From Sutterella faecalis (GTDB lineage Bacteria; Pseudomonadota; Gammaproteobacteria; Burkholderiales; Burkholderiaceae_F), in NCBI RefSeq assembly GCF_006337085.1, contig NZ_CP040882.1, forward strand, positions 682,001 to 746,000: a stretch of 64,000 bases of DNA, read 5' to 3'. This document shows positions 63,701-64,000 of this stretch, one piece after another. The stretch's first letter is position 1. Each line of letters begins with the position of its first letter. The position numbers and the translations under genes were made by a program. The notes beneath the pieces were generated by a model. That model searched no databases. It had not been told where the DNA came from and worked only from the letters and a program-made list of their open reading frames with translations.

Positions 63701-64000
63701 TCATCCGGTTTTCGACTTGCCGTCGAGAAAGCTGATCACCTCATCGGCGGTGAAGTTCAGCACCGTCTGAGATTCAAGCTTTGCCATGAAGCGGGCGAAC
63801 TTCTGCTGATGCAGACGCCGGTAGAGAAGCCATCCGCCGCAGACGTCGGACCAGATGACTTTGGCCGTCTTCCGGTGCTTTCCGACAAATACGACCACAT
63901 CGCCGCCGCCGTCAGGGTCGATGAAGAGACGTTCCTGCGCAAAGCGCGACAGCGCGGCATAGCCGTAGCGCATGTCCACGGGAGCCAGAACGATGGTGAT
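63701..64000 (-). CDS. IS66 accessory protein TnpB (Orf2), 5' end at window edge
   Basis: About 100 codons: APVDMRYGYAALSRFAQERL, DVVVFVGKHRKTAKVIWSD, GGWLLYRRLHQQKFARF, the IS66 Orf2 pattern. The frame is open through ITIVLAPVDM to base 64000, so the true ATG is probably just beyond the window; ATG 63979 is internal. Confidence 0.85.
   Translation of the reverse strand: MTIVLAPVDMRYGYAALSRFAQERLFIDPDGGGDVVVFVGKHRKTAKVIWSDVCGGWLLYRRLHQQKFARFMAKLESQTVLNFTADEVISFLDGKSKTG

Larger units (their letters stand above)
61133..64000 (-). mobile_element. second IS66-family element, continuing beyond window
   Basis: Contains a TnpC transposase and the TnpB (Orf2) gene; Orf1 would lie beyond base 64000. 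The left limit is approximate: GTGAGCTTCCCATAGGCTAG at 61133 weakly resembles the ends of the first IS66 copy. The proteins differ clearly from those of the element at 23165, so this is a different IS66 member. Confidence 0.65.

Noticed and set aside
63498..63704. 68-codon ORF between IS66 Orf2 and transposase
   Set aside because: No family features and no comparable ORF in the equivalent gap of the first IS66 element.

Overview
The window looks like chromosome from a GC-rich, Gram-negative, anaerobic gut betaproteobacterium of the Sutterella/Parasutterella type (Burkholderiales). This is inferred from a betaproteobacterial general porin, Tat-exported flavocytochrome-c-like flavoproteins with a small tetraheme cytochrome, a TtrSR-like two-component system, an end of what looks like an aryl-polyene cluster, and feoAAB. 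No rRNA, tRNA or CRISPR array was seen. Names and families are assigned by reading motifs, not by database search.

Layout. 1-2.8 kb: the end of a fatty-acid/polyene-type cluster (ketosynthase, phosphopantetheinyl transferase, methyltransferase). 3-9.2 kb: an aldehyde dehydrogenase, then a respiratory module (tetraheme cytochrome plus Tat flavoprotein) divergent from its probable sensor kinase/response regulator. 9.3-14 kb: two AAA ATPase/PD-(D/E)XK-like genes flanking ferritin and an exported flavodoxin-fold protein whose mature N-terminus carries flavinylation-like motifs. 14-22 kb: flavin reductase, a LysR regulator divergent from a TDT-type transporter, and an arginine cluster argC-argB-argA-argD (minus strand), with a long Ala/Lys/Pro tail on ArgD.

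22-29.6 kb is a nest of mobile elements. An IS607-like element sits in an araC-type gene. It is split by an IS1202/ISNCY-like element with at least 277-bp perfect terminal inverted repeats built from a ~23-bp array, and that element was in turn invaded by an IS66 element. 30-38 kb is an iron region: a four-gene cluster around a P1B ATPase with an SCA metal-site motif, resembling ferrosome (fez) loci, followed by feoA-feoA-feoB. 38-49.5 kb: lipoprotein, HU, MATE exporter, RluA-type pseudouridine synthase, an IS4-group transposase with C-terminal AT-hooks, a second Tat flavoprotein, and a copper ATPase behind a CueR-type promoter whose 3' end may also be read as a free CopZ-like chaperone.

49.4-53 kb is a defence/toxin-antitoxin-like patch: an AAA ATPase, a DUF4065 (Panacea-type) gene, a coupled ORF that is cut off, and a decayed ATPase paralogue. 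Both intact DUF234-type ATPase genes start beside ~50-bp dyads. 53-61 kb is surface-related: porin, an orphan antitoxin-like HTH protein, an OmpA-like protein and a large autotransporter broken at a G8 tract with a C11 tract at its start, so probably phase variable. 60.7-64 kb: ansB truncated by a second IS66-family element that runs off the window.
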